Assembly: GCF_900141735.1 (NCBI RefSeq)
Contig: NZ_FQYO01000005.1
Coordinates: 242,711-306,710 of the forward strand
Direction of reading: 5' to 3'
From: Wenxinia saemankumensis
GTDB taxonomy: Bacteria > Pseudomonadota > Alphaproteobacteria > Rhodobacterales > Rhodobacteraceae
Length of the DNA: 64,000 nucleotides
Below the pieces are notes generated by a model, which worked only from the letters and a program-made list of their open reading frames with translations, ran no database searches and was not told the DNA's origin. Made by a program: the position numbers and the translations under genes. How positions within the stretch are numbered: the first letter of the stretch is position 1; each line of letters begins with the position of its first letter. Shown here piece after piece: positions 8,307 to 16,772 of this stretch.

Positions 8307-9596
8307 CTACTTGACGACGCGCAGCGGCTGGCGCGGCGCGGCGCGGCCCGAGGCGAGGGCGTCGTAGGGATCCTCGGGCGCCAGCATCATGTCGACAACC
8401 TGCCGCATCAGCTGCCGCCGCCCCCGGGCGGAATAGAAGCCGCCGGGCACCTGGCTCGTCTCGAGCAGGAACTTGCGGTAGTCCTTGTAGGCCCGCGTGT
8501 CGGGCCGCCGGGGCTGGGCGAAGAAGTCGGGCAGGGGGGCGTCGGCGCAGAATTCGGGCTTGGCATAGACCGCTCGGCCGAAGACCTTCAGCGGGATGCC
8601 GCGCCAGAGCACCTGCTGCGCGGCGGTGGAATTGACCGTCAGCGCGGTGCGCGCGTGGTCGAGCAGCCGCGCGATCTTGCCGCCGCGCACGTAATGCAGC
8701 CGGTCCGCGACGCCGTGCTCGCGGCCCAGCCGGCGCAGGATGGCGGTCAGGGGGGAGCGGCCGTTCTCCAGCGGATGGGCCTTGAAGACGAGGTGATGGT
8801 GCCGGGGCGCGCCCCTGGCGAAGCCCTCGACCACCAGCGCGAGGAACTCCTCCATCCGGGTGAAGGGCGAATGCTCGCGGAAGCTGGCATCGTGCTCGAG
8901 CTGCATCAGGACGAGGTGATAGGGAAAGCCGCCGGTGCGGATCCGCGTCGACGCGATCATCCGGTCGAGGGCGAGCCAGGGCATCAGCAGCAGCCGCTTG
9001 GTGTAGAGCGTCGTCTCTCGCCAGAGCGGCAGCTCGCGGTGGGGGCGGAAGCCCCGGTAGTCCCCGTTCCGGAACAGCACGAACCAGTGGTAGAGCGCGC
9101 CGTAGAAGACGTGCTGGCGCATGTCGCCCCAGCGGGCCGGGGGTTCGGGCACGTCGAGGTCGGACTGGGCGAGGGCGGCGCGCATGTCGGCGACCGTCAG
9201 GTCCATCAGGCGGGAATGGCCGTTGGTGCCGCCGCGCTCGTAGGTCACCCAGTAGGGCCGCATGTAGCCCTCCTCGAAGACGTGGATCGTCAGGCCGCGG
9301 CGCGCCGCCTCCTCGACGGCGCTGGCATGGACGGGGCGCGTGTCGCCGTAGAGCACGATGTCGGTGATCCGCTCGGCCTCGACCAGTCGGGCGAATTCGG
9401 CGGGCCAGCCCTCGGCCCTGCCCCGATAGGGGATGTAGCCCGCTCCGCCGAACCAGAAGGCGCGGTCCCCGGCGTTGAAGCCGACGCGCCGCACCTCGGC
9501 CCCGGCGGCGCGGAGGCCCTGGGCGAGGCGGTGGAAGAAGGGGCCGTGCGGCCCCTGCAGGAACAGGAAGCGCCGGCCCGCGGCGGCGTCGGGCAT
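8307..9596 (-). CDS. kpsS: Capsule polysaccharide Kdo transferase KpsS
   Basis: A 429-residue KpsS/LipB-type protein, which starts the poly-Kdo linker on the phospholipid acceptor at the cytoplasmic face. Supporting segments are FLFLQGPHGPFFHRLA at the N terminus, VFEEGYMRPYWVTYERGG near residue 120, HPLENGRSPL near 285 and TVNSTAAQQVLWRGIPL near 335. The ATG at 9596 is chosen because GAGGGAGG lies just upstream; a GTG further upstream would add about 15 Pro-rich residues. A 179-bp gap to the OPX gene could hold a second promoter. Divergent from ribE. Confidence 0.92.
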   Translation of the reverse strand: MPDAAAGRRFLFLQGPHGPFFHRLAQGLRAAGAEVRRVGFNAGDRAFWFGGAGYIPYRGRAEGWPAEFARLVEAERITDIVLYGDTRPVHASAVEEAARRGLTIHVFEEGYMRPYWVTYERGGTNGHSRLMDLTVADMRAALAQSDLDVPEPPARWGDMRQHVFYGALYHWFVLFRNGDYRGFRPHRELPLWRETTLYTKRLLLMPWLALDRMIASTRIRTGGFPYHLVLMQLEHDASFREHSPFTRMEEFLALVVEGFARGAPRHHHLVFKAHPLENGRSPLTAILRRLGREHGVADRLHYVRGGKIARLLDHARTALTVNSTAAQQVLWRGIPLKVFGRAVYAKPEFCADAPLPDFFAQPRRPDTRAYKDYRKFLLETSQVPGGFYSARGRRQLMRQVVDMMLAPEDPYDALASGRAAPRQPLRVVK

Positions 9597-9803
9597 CACG
9601 GGGCCTCCCTCGGGGGCCGGTCTGGGGATCGTCTCGGTCACCCGGGACGGACTGGCAGGCCCGGGCGGCGGCAATATGGCGGGGCCGTGACGCGGGGGGC
9701 AAGCTGCCCCGCCCGCCGCGCGGGCGGTGGGGGCGGGGCCGTTGCAGGACCGTCCGCCTGCGCCTAGGAAGGGCGGCAAAGCCCATTCCCGCGAGGTCCG
9801 CCC

Positions 9804-10415
9804 ATGTTCACCGGCATCGTCACCGATATCGGCGAGGTTCTCGCCCTCGACGCGGCGCGGGGGGACCTGCGCGCGCGGATCGGCACCTCCTACGACGTGG
9901 CGGGGATCGAGATCGGCGCCTCGATCAGCTGCGACGGGGTCTGCCTGACCGTGGTCGCCACCGGCACCGGGCCCAGGAACTGGTTCGACGTCGACATCAG
10001 CGCCGAGACGGTGAGCCGGACCGCGATCGGCCGGAACGGCTGGGCGGCGGGGCGGCGGATCAACCTCGAGCGCGCGCTGAAGGTGGGGGACGAGCTGGGC
10101 GGGCACATCGTCTCGGGTCATGTCGACGGCGTGGCCGAGATCACCGCGATGCGGGACGAGGGCGACAGCACGCGCCTCACCTTCCGCGCGCCCGGGGATC
10201 TGGCGCGGTTCATCGCGCCCAAGGGCTCGGTCGCGCTGAACGGGACCTCGCTGACGGTGAACGAGGTGGACGGCCGCGAGTTCGGCGTGAACCTCATTCC
10301 CCACACCCAGGAGGTCACGACCTGGGGCCGGGCGGAGGTCGGCGACGCGGTCAATCTCGAGGTCGACACGATGGCCCGCTACGTCGCCCGGCTGCAGGAC
10401 TGGGCGGCGGCGTGA
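9804..10415 (+). CDS. ribE: Riboflavin synthase (alpha subunit)
   Basis: Riboflavin synthase, 203 residues, dismutating two 6,7-dimethyl-8-ribityllumazine molecules into riboflavin and the pyrimidine substrate of RibH. The invariant N terminus MFTGIV is present and the two lumazine-binding barrels are visible: CDGVCLTVV with GGHIVSGHVDG in the first, and NGTSLTVNEV in the second. Length is normal. The 207-bp gap shared with divergent kpsS would hold its promoter. Its stop overlaps the GTG of the next gene by 4 bp. Confidence 0.97.
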   Translation: MFTGIVTDIGEVLALDAARGDLRARIGTSYDVAGIEIGASISCDGVCLTVVATGTGPRNWFDVDISAETVSRTAIGRNGWAAGRRINLERALKVGDELGGHIVSGHVDGVAEITAMRDEGDSTRLTFRAPGDLARFIAPKGSVALNGTSLTVNEVDGREFGVNLIPHTQEVTTWGRAEVGDAVNLEVDTMARYVARLQDWAAA

Positions 10416-10978
10416 GCGCGCCGGGGATCGGCCACAACAACGGACCCACGATGGAGGGGGGCACCGGCTGGCGCCGCCATGCCTGGGGGCGCGCCCGGGC
10501 GGAGCTGCTGCCGGTCCTGCCGGTCGAGGTGGTCCGCCTGCGGGTGAAGCGCGCGCAGGAACTGGGCCTGCCCTACCGCACCTATGCCGGGTTCCGGGCC
10601 GCCACGGGACACGACCTGATCGGTTTCCTGTTCTCGACCAACGCGCTGCGCCCGGATCGGGCGGGCGCGCCCGCGCCGGACCGGGCCGCCTGGCTTTCGG
10701 AACGGATCTCGACGCGCCGCGTCGTCCTCGCCCAGCCCGCAGGGGCGGCCGACCGCCTCGCCGCGTCGGGCGTGATCGACGCCGCCCATCCCGCGCCCGG
10801 CCCCCATGCCGGCTGGGCGGCGGCCCGTGCCGCGCTGCGCGCCGCCTGCGAGGGGCGGCCGGCCGACCGCTTCGTGCTGGTCGGAGAGGCGCCGTTCGAG
10901 CGGCCCTGGGCCGAGGCGGCGGGCTGCGCCGGCTGGCTCGACGGCGCGGCCTGCTTCGAAGGTGCGCCCGCGGGCTGA
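10412..10978 (+). CDS. Conserved hypothetical protein with GIGHNNGP motif
   Basis: A 188-residue soluble protein of unknown function. The N terminus carries GIGHNNGPTMEGG, a motif seen in a set of uncharacterised alphaproteobacterial proteins, followed by an Arg/Leu-rich helical segment (VVRLRVKRAQELGLPYRTY) and an Ala/Gly/Pro-rich second half. It starts at GTG 10412 inside the ribE stop (GTGA), so it is translationally coupled to ribE. Its place between ribE and ribB suggests a link to flavin metabolism, but that is only inference from location. Confidence 0.75.
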   Translation: MSAPGIGHNNGPTMEGGTGWRRHAWGRARAELLPVLPVEVVRLRVKRAQELGLPYRTYAGFRAATGHDLIGFLFSTNALRPDRAGAPAPDRAAWLSERISTRRVVLAQPAGAADRLAASGVIDAAHPAPGPHAGWAAARAALRAACEGRPADRFVLVGEAPFERPWAEAAGCAGWLDGAACFEGAPAG

Positions 10979-11056
10979 GCGGCCGCACGGGCGCCTCCAT
11001 CCGCCCGGGCGCCGGACCGCGCCGCAGCGTCGCACCGTACCTGCGCGCGGCCTGCC

Positions 11057-11077
11057 CGATGGGCGCCCTTCCCATCG
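11057..11077 (+). promoter_or_regulatory. Hairpin in the leader of ribB
   Basis: CGATGGG and CCCATCG form a perfect 7-bp stem around a 7-nt loop, 68 nt before the ribB start. The 166-bp gap does not show the conserved pieces of an FMN riboswitch. The hairpin has no T run, so it could be an attenuator, a processing signal or chance in GC-rich DNA. Confidence 0.3.
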
Positions 11078-11144
11078 CGGCGCCCCTTGGGTATCGGGGG
11101 CGCGACCAGATCCGCCCTCACCAGCCGCCTCCGGGAGTCGCCCC

Positions 11145-12272
11145 ATGTCCGCCTTCGAAAGCCCCGGCCCCGTCGAGCGCGACTGGGCCGACGCCATCTC
11201 CACCACCGAGGAGATCATCGAGGAGGCCCGCAACGGGCGGATGTTCCTTCTCGTCGACCACGAGGACCGCGAGAACGAGGGCGACCTCGTGATCCCCGCG
11301 CAGATGGCGACGCCCGAGAAGATCAACTTCATGGCGACGCATGGGCGGGGCCTCATCTGCCTCGCCATGACGGGCGAGCGGGTGGACCAGCTCGGCCTGC
11401 CGCTGATGGCCTCGCAGAACTCCTCGCGGCACGAGACCGCCTTCACCGTGTCGATCGAGGCGCGCGAAGGCGTGTCGACCGGCATCTCGGCCCATGACCG
11501 GGCGCTGACGATCGCGATCGCGATCGACGCCTCGAAGGGGCCGGCGGACATCGCGACGCCGGGCCACGTCTTCCCGCTGCGCGCGCGCGAGGGCGGCACA
11601 CTGGTGCGCGCGGGCCATACCGAGGCCGCGGTGGACCTCGCCCGGCTGGCGGGGCTGAATCCGTCGGGCGTCATCTGCGAGGTGATGGCCGAGGACGGGA
11701 CGATGGCCCGCCTGCCGGAGCTCGTCGCCTTCGCGCAGCTGCACAACATCAAGATCGGCACGATCAGCGACCTGATCGCCTATCGCCGGCGCCACGACAA
11801 CCTCGTCCGCATCCGCGAGGAGCGGCAGATCACCTCCGAGTTCGGGGGAGACTGGACCTTGCGGATCTACACCGACAGCGCCGAGGGCGCGGAGCATATC
11901 GCGCTGGTGAAGGGCGACGTCGCGGGCGACGAGCCGGTCCTGGTGCGGATGCATGCGCTCGACCCGCTGCTCGACGTCGTGGGGACCGGGCCGAAAGGTC
12001 GCCGCGACGAGTTCGGCGACGCGATGGAACTGATCGCGCAGGAGGGGCGGGGCGTGCTCGTCCTGCTGCGCGACCTGCACATGAAGGTCGCCGCCAGCGA
12101 GGAGGTCTCGCCCCAGACGCTGCGGCAATACGGGCTGGGCGCGCAGATCCTGTCCTCGCTCGGCCTCAGCCGGATCACGCTGCTGACCAATTCCCCCCGG
12201 CCCAGGGTCGTGGGGCTGGAGGCCTACGGGCTGGAAATCGCGGGCACCCGCAAGATCTCGGAGATCGGATGA
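11145..12272 (+). CDS. ribB: 3,4-dihydroxy-2-butanone-4-phosphate synthase with degenerate RibA-like domain
   Basis: 375 residues. The first 210 form a complete DHBP synthase, which turns ribulose 5-phosphate into the four-carbon unit for lumazine; DHEDRENEGDLV, ATHGRGLIC and HTEAAVDL are present. Residues 215-375 resemble GTP cyclohydrolase II but lack the three zinc cysteines that activity needs: the expected Cys-rich loop reads VRMHALDPLLDVVG. This matches the RibBX-type proteins of proteobacteria, so RibA must come from elsewhere. The ATG at 11145 is used although the frame is open further upstream. The stop overlaps ribH (ATGA). Confidence 0.93.
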   Translation: MSAFESPGPVERDWADAISTTEEIIEEARNGRMFLLVDHEDRENEGDLVIPAQMATPEKINFMATHGRGLICLAMTGERVDQLGLPLMASQNSSRHETAFTVSIEAREGVSTGISAHDRALTIAIAIDASKGPADIATPGHVFPLRAREGGTLVRAGHTEAAVDLARLAGLNPSGVICEVMAEDGTMARLPELVAFAQLHNIKIGTISDLIAYRRRHDNLVRIREERQITSEFGGDWTLRIYTDSAEGAEHIALVKGDVAGDEPVLVRMHALDPLLDVVGTGPKGRRDEFGDAMELIAQEGRGVLVLLRDLHMKVAASEEVSPQTLRQYGLGAQILSSLGLSRITLLTNSPRPRVVGLEAYGLEIAGTRKISEIG

Positions 12273-12826
12273 TGGCCGGACAATCGCATTACACGCTGCC
12301 CCGCCCCGAATTCGACACCGCGCCGAAGGTGTTGATCGTCGTCGCGCCCTTCTACCGCGACATCGCGGACGGCCTGCTGGCAGGCGCGCGGGCCGAGCTG
12401 GAGGCGGCGGGCTGCACCCACGAGACGATCGAGGTGCCCGGCGCGCTCGAGATCGGCCCCGCCATCGGCATCGCTGGCCGGATGTCGAACTTCGACGGCT
12501 ACGTCGCGCTCGGCTGCGTGATCCGGGGCGAGACGACGCATTACGAGACGGTCTGCAACGACAGCTCGCGCGCGCTGACGCTGCTGGGCCTGTCGGGTCA
12601 TTGCGTGGGGAACGGCATCCTCACCGTGGAGACCCACGAGCAGGCTGCCGTCCGCGCCGACCCGGGCGGCCAGAACAAGGGCGGGGGTGCCGCCGCGGCC
12701 GCCTTGCACCTGATGGCGCTGGCCCGTAGGTGGGGCTCCGCCCGCAAGGGCGTCGGGTTCACCAGCGAGCGTCTCATGGCCGGGGGTGCGGCGGGGGCCG
12801 ATACAGGGGACGGGTCCACCGCATGA
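12269..12826 (+). CDS. ribH: 6,7-dimethyl-8-ribityllumazine synthase
   Basis: Lumazine synthase, 185 residues, condensing the RibD product with the RibB product. Core motifs are present: VVAPFYRDIADGLL, the VPGALEIG turn, the phosphate-binding GCVIRGETTHYE, and NGILTVET with NKGGGAA. Compared with typical 150-160-residue enzymes it has about 15-20 extra residues at the C terminus (GADTGDGSTA at the end). Starts within the ribB stop and ends within the nusB start, so the three genes are coupled. Confidence 0.96.
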   Translation: MMAGQSHYTLPRPEFDTAPKVLIVVAPFYRDIADGLLAGARAELEAAGCTHETIEVPGALEIGPAIGIAGRMSNFDGYVALGCVIRGETTHYETVCNDSSRALTLLGLSGHCVGNGILTVETHEQAAVRADPGGQNKGGGAAAAALHLMALARRWGSARKGVGFTSERLMAGGAAGADTGDGSTA

Positions 12827-13290
12827 CGACCAGGCAGGACAGCAGGCGCCGCGCGCGCTCCGCCTCGCGGCTCTTCGCCGTGCAGGCCCTCTACCAGATG
12901 GAGGTGAGCGGCCAGACCGTCGACAGCGTGATCGTCGAGTTCGAGACCCACCGCTTCGGCGCGGTCTACGAGGAAGGCGAGTACGAGGAAGGCGACGTCG
13001 ACACGTTCCGCGGCCTCATGGAAGGCGCGATCAACGACCAGGCGCGGATCGACCAGATGACCGACCGCGCGCTGGTCGCGAAATGGCCGATCGCCCGGAT
13101 CGACCCGGTCCTGCGGGCGCTGTTCCGCGCGGCGGGGGCCGAGCTCGTCGCGGGCCGGACGCCGCCCAAGGTCGTGATCGTCGAGTTCGTGCAGGTGGCG
13201 CAGGCCTTCTTCCCCGAGGGGCGGGAGGCCAAGTTCGTCAACGCCGTGCTCGACCACATGGCGCGCGAGGCCCGGCCCGAGGCGTTCTGA
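12823..13290 (+). CDS. nusB: Transcription antitermination factor NusB
   Basis: NusB, 155 residues, an all-helical protein that binds boxA RNA with NusE (ribosomal protein S10) in rRNA antitermination. The N-terminal RRRARSASRLFAVQALYQME motif and the C-terminal EAKFVNAVLDHMAR are typical. An acidic insert EEGEYEEGD lies near residue 50. The ATG at 12823 overlaps the ribH stop by 4 bp. The ribH-nusB linkage is widespread in bacteria. Confidence 0.95.
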   Translation: MTTRQDSRRRARSASRLFAVQALYQMEVSGQTVDSVIVEFETHRFGAVYEEGEYEEGDVDTFRGLMEGAINDQARIDQMTDRALVAKWPIARIDPVLRALFRAAGAELVAGRTPPKVVIVEFVQVAQAFFPEGREAKFVNAVLDHMAREARPEAF

Positions 13291-13408
13291 CGCACCGGAA
13301 GGTCGGGGGCGGGGCTGGCGCCCGGCGCGGATCGTGGCAGGATCGGGTCGGAACGAAGGGGGGCGCTCCGCGTTTCCGCTTCAACGGGCCAGCCGGAGGA
13401 CTATCCCG

Positions 13409-13711
13409 ATGCCACGCCTCGCCAGGTTCTGCATGATCCACTATCTCGTCGGGTTCGGGGTCGCGACGCTCTTCGTCGGCGCGCTCCTCCTGGCCGACAT
13501 GTCGGGGCTGCGCCATCTCGTCACGTCGACCGCCGACGGTCCGCTCGCCCTCGCGATGCTCTGGTTCTTCAACGGGATCGTGTTCGCCGGCGCACAGGTC
13601 GGGGTCGCCCTCTTCCTGCGGGCCGAAAGCGACGCAGAGGGGCCGCGCGGATCGGCCCCCGCCCTCGCGGCGCCGCCAGTGGCGGTGCTGCGCCGGGAGG
13701 GCCGGGCATGA
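13409..13711 (+). CDS. Small membrane protein, hypothetical
   Basis: A 100-residue protein with two predicted transmembrane helices (about residues 12-32 and 48-70) and a charged, Ala/Pro-rich tail. GGAGGA sits 7-10 nt before the ATG at 13409, which decides the start; a longer open frame begins at 13334 but adds an unlikely basic leader. The stop overlaps the start of the next small ORF. No family recognised. Confidence 0.7.
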   Translation: MPRLARFCMIHYLVGFGVATLFVGALLLADMSGLRHLVTSTADGPLALAMLWFFNGIVFAGAQVGVALFLRAESDAEGPRGSAPALAAPPVAVLRREGRA

Positions 13712-13827
13712 GGGTGCTGGCAGAGTTCATCGACCGGCTGCGCGGCTGGGTCGGCGGCGCGCTCTCGCCCGAGCCGCAACCGATCCCGATCCCGGTCCGC
13801 CCGTCGCGCGACCCGCGCCGGAGATGA
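13708..13827 (+). CDS. 39-residue basic hypothetical protein
   Basis: A short ORF encoding 39 residues that starts MRVLAEFIDRLRGWVG and ends in a Pro/Arg-rich tail with alternating Pro-Ile (PQPIPIPV). Its ATG overlaps the stop of the upstream membrane gene (ATGA) and its own stop overlaps the ATG of the HdeD gene (ATGA). Two perfect 4-bp overlaps argue that it is translated as part of a coupled chain. No family recognised; the N terminus could be an amphipathic helix. Confidence 0.6.
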   Translation: MRVLAEFIDRLRGWVGGALSPEPQPIPIPVRPSRDPRRR

Positions 13828-14372
13828 GCGATCCGGGCCCCGGGATCCCCGAGCCGCTGCGCTCGGCGGTGCAGGAACATCGCGGCCGCTTCACCTTCCT
13901 CGGCTGGGCGTTGATCGCGATCGGCGTGCTCGCGGTCCTGTTTCCCCTCGTGTCCTCCATCGCGGTGAAGGTGCTGGTGGGCTGGCTTCTCGTCCTGTCG
14001 GGGGCGGCGGTGCTCTACCACGCGTTCCAGAGCCGGTCCTGGGGGTCGGCCCTGTGGTCCGGCCTCGTGGGCGTACTGCAGATCGCGGCCGGCATCTTCC
14101 TGGTGGTCACGCTGGACGGGCTGATCGGGCTGACGCTTCTGATGGCAATTCTCTTCGCCGCGCAGGGCGCGCTCGAGATCGCGCTCTGGGCGCAAAATCA
14201 CGGCACCGCCCCGGCATCCCGCTGGATGCTGGTCTCGGGCGCGGCCTCCATCCTGCTCGGCCTTCTCCTGCTTCTCGGGCTGCCGGGCACGGCGCTCTGG
14301 GCGCTGGGCCTGATGCTGGGGCTGAATCTCATCACCTCCGGCGTCGCCTTCCTCGCCCTGACGCGCGCCTGA
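13824..14372 (+). CDS. HdeD family membrane protein (DUF308)
   Basis: 182 residues with about six transmembrane segments in three paired repeats, typical of HdeD/DUF308 proteins, which in E. coli are linked to acid resistance. Examples are FLGWALIAIGVLAVLFPLV, then LVGVLQIAAGIFLVV and ASILLGLLLLLGLPG. It is the last gene of the 13.4-14.4 kb coupled set. The C73 homopolymer starts 44 bp after its stop. Confidence 0.85.
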   Translation: MSDPGPGIPEPLRSAVQEHRGRFTFLGWALIAIGVLAVLFPLVSSIAVKVLVGWLLVLSGAAVLYHAFQSRSWGSALWSGLVGVLQIAAGIFLVVTLDGLIGLTLLMAILFAAQGALEIALWAQNHGTAPASRWMLVSGAASILLGLLLLLGLPGTALWALGLMLGLNLITSGVAFLALTRA

Positions 14373-14416
14373 CCCCGGCGGCTGCCCCGCCCGTGCCGAT
14401 TTCGGCGGCGGGCCCG

Positions 14417-14490
<74 letters not shown>

Positions 14491-14748
14491 CCGACGGGAG
14501 ACAGGCTTTCGAACTCCACCCATAACCCGGCCGGTATGTCTTTGATAACATGCCGAGGCTTCGGTTCGAATTGTCCGCGTGCGGGGGCGCTTCACTTCTG
14601 GACCCGGGCGGCGGGCAGGGGGGTGACAGCCCCCCGCCGCTGGGTTAAAGGCGCGGCAACTCGGGGATGCACGACGTGCGGGACGGCCCGGATCACCCGG
14701 ACGGACCGGCCCCGATCACGGGGAGTAGCGAGGGTCATGGGAGCAGAA

Positions 14749-15171
14749 ATGAAAGCGGAGAACTTCCTGCCGGACGATTATCGCCCGGCCGAAGACGAGC
14801 CCTTCATGAACGAGCGCCAGCTCGAATATTTCCGCCGCAAGCTGCTCAACTGGAAGGGCGACCTGCTGTCCGATAGCCGCGACACGATCGAGGGCATGAA
14901 GGACGGGACGCGCAACATCCCCGACATCGCCGACCGCGCCAGCGAGGAGACGGACCGCGCCCTCGAGCTGCGGACCCGCGACCGCCAGCGCAAGCTCGTC
15001 TCCAAGATCGACGCCGCGCTGCGCCGCATCGAGGAGGGCGAGTACGGCTATTGCGAGGTGACGGGCGAGCCGATCTCGCTGAAGCGGCTGGACGCCCGTC
15101 CGATCGCGACGATGAGCCTCGAGGCGCAGGAAAAGCACGAGCGCCGCGAGCGGGTCCACCGGGACGACTAG
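14749..15171 (+). CDS. dksA: RNA polymerase-binding transcription factor DksA
   Basis: DksA, 140 residues, binds the RNA polymerase secondary channel and works with ppGpp in the stringent response. The coiled-coil has DRASEETDRALELRTRDRQRKLVSKIDAALRRIEEGEYGYC in line with the family. Only one of the four zinc cysteines remains (YCEVTGEPI); the others are replaced, as known for the functional Rhodobacter sphaeroides DksA. I start at MKAENFLPDDYRP as in relatives; an in-frame ATG at 14737 would add MGAE. It is monocistronic by spacing. Confidence 0.94.
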   Translation: MKAENFLPDDYRPAEDEPFMNERQLEYFRRKLLNWKGDLLSDSRDTIEGMKDGTRNIPDIADRASEETDRALELRTRDRQRKLVSKIDAALRRIEEGEYGYCEVTGEPISLKRLDARPIATMSLEAQEKHERRERVHRDD

Positions 15172-15219
15172 GGGCGGGGGCGGGCGCATGACCTCCCCTC
15201 CGCCCGCGACGGATCTTCC

Positions 15220-16344
15220 GTGAGACTGGACCGCTCCCGCGCGCTCGTCGTCGGCGGCGGGATCGGCGGCATGGCCGCCGCGCTCGCGCTGGCCCGCGCC
15301 GGCGCGCAGGTCACCCTCCACGAACGGGCCGAGGCGTTCGGCGATGTCGGCGCGGGCCTGCAGGTCAGCGCCAACGGACAGGCGGCCCTGCGCTCGCTCG
15401 GCCTGTGCGGCGACGGCCCGCCCGCGGGCGCGGTCCTGTCCGAGGGGACCGCGATCCGGGCCCCCTCCGGCCGGACGGTCGCGCGCGTGCCGCCGCCCCG
15501 GTCCGGGGCGACGTGGTACATCCATCGGGCCGACCTTCTCTCCCTGCTGACCGAGGCCGCGACCGCGGCCGGCGTGGACATGCGCATGTCGAGCGCCGTG
15601 CGCCCCGGCTCCGCCACGGCCGGGGCGGCGGACCTGCTGGTCGCCGCGGACGGGGGACTGAGCGACTGGCGCGGCGCGATCGACGCCCGGGTCCGGGCGC
15701 AGTTCACCGGGCAGGTGGCGTGGCGGGCCCTGCTGCCCGGCCGGGGCGAGGCCCGCGCGCCCGCCGTGCTGGCGATGGGTCCCGGCGCGCATGTCGTCAG
15801 CTACCCGCTGCGGGACGGCAGCCTGCGCAACCTCGTCGCGGTCGAGGAGCGGCGCGACTTCACCGGCGAGGGCTGGCGGCAGAAGGGCGATCCGGAGGTG
15901 TTCCGGCGCCGCTTCGCCCGGTTCGGCGCGGTGCTCGGCCACGATCTCGGCGCGCTGCGCGAGGTCCATCTCTGGGGTCTGCACCTGCGGCCCGTCGCGG
16001 CGCGCTGGCAGGACGGAAAGCGGGCCGCGCTGCTGGGCGACGCGGCCCATCCGACGCTGCCCTTCCTCGCGCAGGGGGCCAATCTCGCGCTGGAGGACGC
16101 GGTGATCCTCGGCCGGGCGCTGGATCTGGCGGGCACGATTCCCGAGGCGCTGGCCCGCTACGAGGCGGCGCGGCGCCCCCGGGCCGAGGCGGTGGTACGG
16201 CTCGCCCGCGGCAATGCCTGGCGCTTTCACCTGCGCCCGCCCCTCAGCTGGGGCGCGCAGGCGGTGCTGGCGGTGGGGGGCGGGCTGCTCGCCCGGGGGC
16301 TGGAGCGGGTCTATGCCTACGACCCGTCAGAGGCCCCGATCTGA
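15220..16344 (+). CDS. FAD-dependent monooxygenase (UbiH/salicylate hydroxylase type)
   Basis: A 374-residue group A flavin monooxygenase, expected to hydroxylate an aromatic substrate with NAD(P)H. The N-terminal Rossmann motif is GGGIGGMAAALALARAG; the DG-type motif is seen at LLVAADGGLSDWRGAI; the second FAD motif is LLGDAAHPTLPFLAQGAN near residue 275. Substrate unknown. The start is GTG 15220, 49 bp after dksA. Its 3' end overlaps the convergent secreted-protein gene by 28 bp. Confidence 0.9.
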   Translation: MRLDRSRALVVGGGIGGMAAALALARAGAQVTLHERAEAFGDVGAGLQVSANGQAALRSLGLCGDGPPAGAVLSEGTAIRAPSGRTVARVPPPRSGATWYIHRADLLSLLTEAATAAGVDMRMSSAVRPGSATAGAADLLVAADGGLSDWRGAIDARVRAQFTGQVAWRALLPGRGEARAPAVLAMGPGAHVVSYPLRDGSLRNLVAVEERRDFTGEGWRQKGDPEVFRRRFARFGAVLGHDLGALREVHLWGLHLRPVAARWQDGKRAALLGDAAHPTLPFLAQGANLALEDAVILGRALDLAGTIPEALARYEAARRPRAEAVVRLARGNAWRFHLRPPLSWGAQAVLAVGGGLLARGLERVYAYDPSEAPI

Positions 16345-16772
16345 GGCAGCGGCCCGCGGGGCGGCCGCTCCGGCTGGGCGTAGCTGCCGACGGGATCGTC
16401 CCACCAGCGGCGCATCCGCGGCGTGACCCGCTCGATCACCCGGTACTCGGCGACCGAGACGCGGTACACGTCGTCCTCAACCCGCAGGTAGATCCAGGCG
16501 CCCTCCGCCCGGGGCAGACCGTAATACCAGGGCTGGTGCAGGATCGTCCCGGCACCGGTGCGCGGCACCGTCTCGCCGACCGCGTAGGGACCGGGGCCGA
16601 GGTCGGTCGGCACGGCGGACGGGCCACGGATCTCGGCACAAGCCGCGCCGGCGCCGGCCATCCGGCACTGTGCGGCCGCGGGCGAGGCGGCGACCGCGGT
16701 CAGCGCCAGGAGCGCAGCGAGAGCGGCCCGTCCCGGGACGCCAGCCTGCCCGGGGACCGGAGCGGTCCTCAC
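16317..16772 (-). CDS. Secreted small protein of unknown function
   Basis: A 151-residue protein with an N-terminal signal peptide (ALAALLALTAVAASPAAAQ, cleavage after AAAQ likely) and a mature part with two nearby cysteines and the segment WIYLRVEDDVYRVS, followed by VIERVTPRMRRWW. The pattern resembles small periplasmic RcnB-like proteins, but the match is weak. I start at GTG 16772, which overlaps the xthA stop by 4 bp (GTGA), giving a good signal peptide. Transcribed with xthA. Confidence 0.65.
   Translation of the reverse strand: MRTAPVPGQAGVPGRAALAALLALTAVAASPAAAQCRMAGAGAACAEIRGPSAVPTDLGPGPYAVGETVPRTGAGTILHQPWYYGLPRAEGAWIYLRVEDDVYRVSVAEYRVIERVTPRMRRWWDDPVGSYAQPERPPRGPLPQIGASDGS

Noticed and set aside
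10979..11144. Possible FMN riboswitch before ribB
   Set aside because: The conserved RFN stretches are missing; only a simple 7-bp hairpin is present.
11867..12190. GTP cyclohydrolase II activity in the RibB tail
   Set aside because: The zinc-binding cysteines needed for catalysis are absent.
14563..14576. GGTTCGAATT resembling a tRNA T-loop
   Set aside because: No T-stem, acceptor stem or anticodon arm can be built around it on either strand.
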